Translations under genes and position numbers: made by a program
Part shown: in pieces, positions 59,032 through 64,000 of the stretch
Layout of the letters: each line of letters opens with the position of its first letter
How positions within the stretch are numbered: the first letter of the stretch is position 1
Notes under the pieces: model-generated
What the model was told of the DNA's origin: nothing
What the model saw: the letters and a program-made list of their open reading frames with translations, nothing else
Databases searched by the model: none
Assembly: GCF_014838745.1 (NCBI RefSeq)
Contig: NZ_JABUXR010000005.1
Span: forward strand, 1 to 64,000
Direction: 5' to 3'
DNA length: 64,000 nucleotides
Source: Limosilactobacillus urinaemulieris
GTDB taxonomy: Bacteria > Bacillota > Bacilli > Lactobacillales > Lactobacillaceae

Positions 59032-60243
59032 ATGGCAAAATTAACTGTTGAAGATTTACCTTTAAGTGGTAAAAAAGTTTTAATGCGGGTTGACTTTAAT
59101 GTCCCGATTAGTGACGACGGTACTAAGGTTGAAGATGACAACCGGATTGTTGCCGCTTTACCAACTATTAAGTATGTTATCGAACATGGTGGTAAGGCTA
59201 TTCTGTTCTCACACCTTGGTCGAATTAAGAAGGAAGAAGATAAGCCTGCTAAGTCTTTGAAGGCTGTTGCTGAACGTCTTTCTGAATTACTCGACAAGCC
59301 TGTTAAGTTTGTTCCAGTTACTGAAGGTAAGGAACTAGAAGATGCTATTAACGAACTTAAGGATGGCGAAGTATTGCTTGTTCAAAACACTCGTTATGAA
59401 GATGTTAAGGATGGCGAATACGTAAAGCGTGAATCCGGTAATGATCCTGAATTAGGTAAGTACTGGGCTTCATTGGGTGATGTTTACGTTAACGATGCAT
59501 TCGGTACTGCTCACCGGAAGCACGCTTCTAATGTTGGAATTGCTACTAACATGCCAGGTAAGGCTGCTGCCGGTTTCTTGATGGAAAAGGAAATCAAGTT
59601 CTTGGGTGATGCAGTTGATAATCCACAACGGCCATTCGTTGCTATTCTTGGTGGTGCTAAGGTATCCGACAAGATTGGCGTTATTGATAACCTTCTTGAC
59701 AAGGCTGACAAGATTATCATTGGTGGTGGAATGGCTTACACATTCTACGCTGCTAAGGGTATTAAGACTGGTGACTCACTTGTTGAAAAAGACAAGATTG
59801 ATGTTGCTAAGAAGATCCTTGATAAGGCTGGCGATAAGATCGTCCTTCCAATTGACAACGTTGTAGCTGACAAGTTTGATAATGATGCTAACACTAAGGT
59901 TGTTGAAGGCGACGTTGACGATGGCTGGATGGCTCTTGATATTGGTCCAAAGTCTGTTGAAGAATTCAAGAATGTTTTGAAGGATGCTAAGACAGTTGTT
60001 TGGAATGGACCAATGGGTGTCTTTGAAAAGCCTAACTTTGCTAAGGGAACCCTTGAAGTAGGTAAGTTCCTTGGTACTTTGAATGATGCAACTACGATTG
60101 TTGGTGGTGGTGACTCTACCGCTGCTGTTAAGCAATTAGGTGTTGCTGACCAACTCACCCACATTTCTACTGGTGGTGGAGCTTCATTAACCTACCTTGA
60201 AGGTAAGGCTTTGCCAGGAATTGCTGCAATTTCTGAAAAGTAA
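59032..60243 (+). CDS. pgk: Phosphoglycerate kinase
   Basis: Pgk transfers phosphate from 1,3-bisphosphoglycerate to ADP, the first ATP step of lower glycolysis. The 403 residues include [30 protein letters not shown], the nucleotide-binding [15 protein letters not shown] and the C-terminal [13 protein letters not shown]. The start follows AGAAGGAGGAAACATAATTT. Codon use is biased as in gapA. The gap to tpiA is 69 bases and contains no clear terminator. Confidence 0.98.
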   Translation: MAKLTVEDLPLSGKKVLMRVDFNVPISDDGTKVEDDNRIVAALPTIKYVIEHGGKAILFSHLGRIKKEEDKPAKSLKAVAERLSELLDKPVKFVPVTEGKELEDAINELKDGEVLLVQNTRYEDVKDGEYVKRESGNDPELGKYWASLGDVYVNDAFGTAHRKHASNVGIATNMPGKAAAGFLMEKEIKFLGDAVDNPQRPFVAILGGAKVSDKIGVIDNLLDKADKIIIGGGMAYTFYAAKGIKTGDSLVEKDKIDVAKKILDKAGDKIVLPIDNVVADKFDNDANTKVVEGDVDDGWMALDIGPKSVEEFKNVLKDAKTVVWNGPMGVFEKPNFAKGTLEVGKFLGTLNDATTIVGGGDSTAAVKQLGVADQLTHISTGGGASLTYLEGKALPGIAAISEK

Positions 60244-60312
60244 TATATAATAAAGCGGAATGGTTGAAATTGGACTATTCTGCTTTTTTTGCGGTTTAAA
60301 GGAGTGATTTTG

Positions 60313-61062
60313 ATGAGGGTACCAATTATCGCTGGCAATTGGAAAATGCATAAAACGGTGGCTGAATCAGTCGATTTTGTTAAGAAGATAAGGGATCAAC
60401 TACCGCCGGCGGAACAGTTGGAAACTGCACTAGCGGGACCGACATTATCATTAGTTTCAATGAAAGAAGCTGCTGCAGGCTCTCCGCTGAAAATTGCTGC
60501 TGAGAACTGCTATTATAAAAATGAGGGTGCATATACGGGTGAGACCAGTCCATACGCTCTTTATCAAGCAGGAATTCATCATGTCATTCTTGGACATTCG
60601 GAGCGCCGGAAGTATTTTCATGAGACTGATGAAATCGTAAATAAAAAAATTAAAGCAGCATTAGCAGACCACCTTTGTCCCATCGTTTGTTGTGACGACA
60701 CAATGGGACGACGAACAGCAGGGAAAAAAGTTCATTGGGTTGTAAACCAAATTCTTTACGATGCTAAGGGGCTTTCAAGCGATGAGATTAGGCACGTTAC
60801 AATTGCTTATGAGCCAAGTTGGGCAATTGGAACTGGTCAAAGTGCTGATCCTGATGAGGCTGAAGAGGGGTGCTACCTAATTCGACAGACGGTAGCTTAT
60901 ATGTACGGGAATGACGTTGCTAATGACGTTCGGATCCTTTACGGAGGAAGCGTAACAACCAGTAATATCAATGCTTTAATGTCAAGTCAGGATATTGATG
61001 GGGTCCTCGTTGGTGGTGCGAGCTTGGATCCTGAAACATTTTTAAAATTAGTTAACCACTAA
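60313..61062 (+). CDS. tpiA: Triosephosphate isomerase
   Basis: Tpi interconverts dihydroxyacetone phosphate and glyceraldehyde 3-phosphate. The 249 residues carry Lys in GNWKMHKT, catalytic His in ILGHSERRKYF and Glu in AYEPSWAIGTG, then the phosphate loop YGGSVTTSN. The ATG at 60313 has AAAGGAGTGATTTTG before it. Its codons (AGG, CGA, GGG, GTA, AAA) are much less biased than those of gapA, pgk and eno around it, suggesting lower expression, which fits an organism that reaches glyceraldehyde 3-phosphate through phosphoketolase. Confidence 0.97.
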   Translation: MRVPIIAGNWKMHKTVAESVDFVKKIRDQLPPAEQLETALAGPTLSLVSMKEAAAGSPLKIAAENCYYKNEGAYTGETSPYALYQAGIHHVILGHSERRKYFHETDEIVNKKIKAALADHLCPIVCCDDTMGRRTAGKKVHWVVNQILYDAKGLSSDEIRHVTIAYEPSWAIGTGQSADPDEAEEGCYLIRQTVAYMYGNDVANDVRILYGGSVTTSNINALMSSQDIDGVLVGGASLDPETFLKLVNH

Positions 61063-61129
61063 AAGCTTGTTTTTGGTTGCACAAAATAATACAATATTAA
61101 TGAAATAGCGCGATTGCTATCGAATTTAA

Positions 61130-62473
<1,344 letters not shown>

Positions 62474-62496
62474 TTAGTTTAACGTTAAAAAATAAC

Positions 62497-62543
62497 AGAC
62501 CTTTCATAGTCAATTTTAGTTGACTGTGGAAGGTCTATTTTTT
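62497..62543 (+). terminator. Terminator of the glycolytic operon
   Basis: AGACCTTTCATAGTCAA pairs with TTGACTGTGGAAGGTCT (one or two mismatches), followed by ATTTTTTG. Confidence 0.88.
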
Positions 62544-62712
62544 GTTCAACTAGCTTTTTTAGTTATTTTATCGGCGTTGCTTTCTTAATTAAGTTAACTA
62601 TTTTTTGCTTAACTAATTAATAATGAGAGAATGATTAGAAAAGTTCTTGGCAATTAGGGATTCATATAATATAATTTGAAAAGTTATAATTTGAGAAAGG
62701 GATTTGATACTA

Positions 62713-64000
62713 ATGAAAAATTCTGCGCCAAAGTTACGGCGAACAATGACCGCCGGCCAAATGGAAATGATTTCCTTAGGTGGGGCAATTGGTGTTGGTT
62801 TATTTATGGGGTCAACGTCAACAATTAAGTGGACCGGACCATCAGTCCTTTTGGCTTATGCATTTGTTGGCTTAATTCTCTACATTGTTATGCGGGCTCT
62901 TGGAGAAATGATCTATATTAATCCAGGAACGGGGTCGTTTGCGGACTACGCTACTGAATATGTTCACCCGCTTGCAGGATATTTCGCTAAATGGGCTAAT
63001 GTTTTTGAATATATTGTTGTTGGAATGTCGGAAGTTGTGGCGGCAACCGAATATCTGAAATTTTGGTGGCCACATATGCATACTTGGATTGCCGGAATCG
63101 TGATCATTATATTCTTGGTATTAGCAAACCTTGCTAGTGCTAAGGCATATGGCTCGCTAGAATTTTGGTTTGCGATGATCAAGGTTGTCACAATTATTTT
63201 CATGATTTTTCTGGGCTTCATGGTGATTCTTTTCGGCTTTGGTAACGGTGGGCACCCAACAGGTTTTAGTAATCTTTGGGCACATGGCGGCTTCTTTACG
63301 GGCGGAATTAGTGGTTTCTTCTTCTCAATGTCGATTATCGTTGGGTCATATGAAGGAATTGAATTGCTAGGAATTTCTGCTGGTGAAGTTGCCGACCCGC
63401 AAGAAGCAATTATTAAGTCTGTTAAGTCGGTTCTTTTCCGGATCCTGATTTTCTATGTTGGAGCAATCTTTGTTATCGTAACGATTTACCCATGGGATAA
63501 GCTGAGCAGTGTTGGCTCACCATTCGTATCAACCTTTGCCAAGGTGGGGATTACTGCTGCGGCATCAATTATTAACTTTGTTGTGCTAACTGCAGCCCTT
63601 TCTGGTGCTAATTCCGGAATTTACAGTTCAAGTCGGATGCTGTTTAAGCTTTCTCACGAAGGGGATGCGCCAAAGATTTTTGGTCGTCTTTCTAAGCGAA
63701 TTGTCCCTGATGCAGCAATTCTTGGAATTTCTGGGGGGATTTTAATCGGTTTTATCATTGATATGATTTCCTCAATTTATAATCACTCAACCTCCGATAT
63801 GTTTGTCGTTGTCTTTAGTTCTTCAGTTCTGCCAGGAATGATTCCATGGTTTGTGATTCTTCTTGCCGAATTACGTTTCCGGAAAAATAACCCGGACTTA
63901 ATGACGGATCACCCATTCAAATTACCTCTTTACCCATTCTCTAATTATTTCGCATTTATTATGCTAATTGTGATTGTAATCTTTATGTTTATCAATCCAG
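62713..64000 (+). CDS. APC-family amino acid permease, truncated by the window end
   Basis: The visible 429 residues belong to a 12-segment AAT/APC amino acid permease. The first helix has GGAIGVGLFMGSTSTIKW (residues 21-38), followed by AYAFVGLILYIVMRALGEM and later YEGIELLGISAGEVADPQEAI, typical of D-alanine/serine/glycine or related AnsP/CycA-like carriers. ATG at 62713 follows GAGAAAGGGATTTGATACTA. The 3' end lies beyond the window. The substrate is not determined. Confidence 0.88.
   Translation, partial: MKNSAPKLRRTMTAGQMEMISLGGAIGVGLFMGSTSTIKWTGPSVLLAYAFVGLILYIVMRALGEMIYINPGTGSFADYATEYVHPLAGYFAKWANVFEYIVVGMSEVVAATEYLKFWWPHMHTWIAGIVIIIFLVLANLASAKAYGSLEFWFAMIKVVTIIFMIFLGFMVILFGFGNGGHPTGFSNLWAHGGFFTGGISGFFFSMSIIVGSYEGIELLGISAGEVADPQEAIIKSVKSVLFRILIFYVGAIFVIVTIYPWDKLSSVGSPFVSTFAKVGITAAASIINFVVLTAALSGANSGIYSSSRMLFKLSHEGDAPKIFGRLSKRIVPDAAILGISGGILIGFIIDMISSIYNHSTSDMFVVVFSSSVLPGMIPWFVILLAELRFRKNNPDLMTDHPFKLPLYPFSNYFAFIMLIVIVIFMFINP

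Overview
The window looks like chromosomal DNA of a heterofermentative lactic acid bacterium, most likely Limosilactobacillus (the reuteri/vaginalis/mucosae group). The reasons are a low-to-moderate G+C by eye, strong AAGGAGG-type ribosome binding sites, and typical Lactobacillaceae gene sets (dut-radA-yacL, comFA-comFC-hpf-secA-prfB, hprK-lgt-gpsA-galU, uvrBA-rapZ-yvcK-whiA-clpP, gap-pgk-tpi-eno). It also has mucus-binding adhesin domains and a bile salt hydrolase. No species name is claimed, because no database search could be run.

Layout. 1-10.6 kb holds housekeeping genes (rpiA, dut, radA, a PIN/TRAM membrane protein, fhs, cysS, mrnC, rlmB), a Fic-fold gene and a block of rod-shaped extragenic repeats. 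10.6-24 kb is an accessory host-adaptation region: a class A sortase, a very large mucus-binding adhesin, an adhesin-type glycosyltransferase, a bile salt hydrolase and two tandem CbsT-type bile salt transporters. Three of these genes are broken: the adhesin by a chimeric 5' end plus an in-frame TAA, the glycosyltransferase by a one-base shift in a homopolymer, and the second transporter by three nonsense codons. 24-28 kb has an amino-acid permease and a KimA-type potassium importer. 28-47 kb holds competence, ribosome hibernation, secretion, translation termination, HPr kinase, lipoprotein, UDP-glucose, thioredoxin and phosphoglucomutase genes, a GT8 fusion and a large LtaS-like protein. 47-57 kb holds uvrBA, rapZ-yvcK-whiA, clpP and two very small genes. 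57-62.5 kb has a tRNA-Arg and the lower glycolytic operon. The window ends inside an amino-acid permease.

How the genes fit together. The 10.6-24 kb region reads as gut colonisation equipment (anchoring, mucus adhesion, glycosylation, bile tolerance) that is decaying or reversibly switched off. galU and pgcA supply UDP-glucose for envelope polymers, which the LtaS-like protein and glycosyltransferases could use. Regulation visible in the DNA includes a CtsR box plus a CIRCE-like element before clpP, a LexA-like box before uvrB, a perfect-consensus cre before gapA, and the RF2 autoregulatory frameshift in prfB. Several intergenic regions (after fhs, hpf, galU, pgcA and near 57.3 kb) carry related long hairpin repeats, some with compensatory base changes. 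These are the most interesting non-coding structures here.
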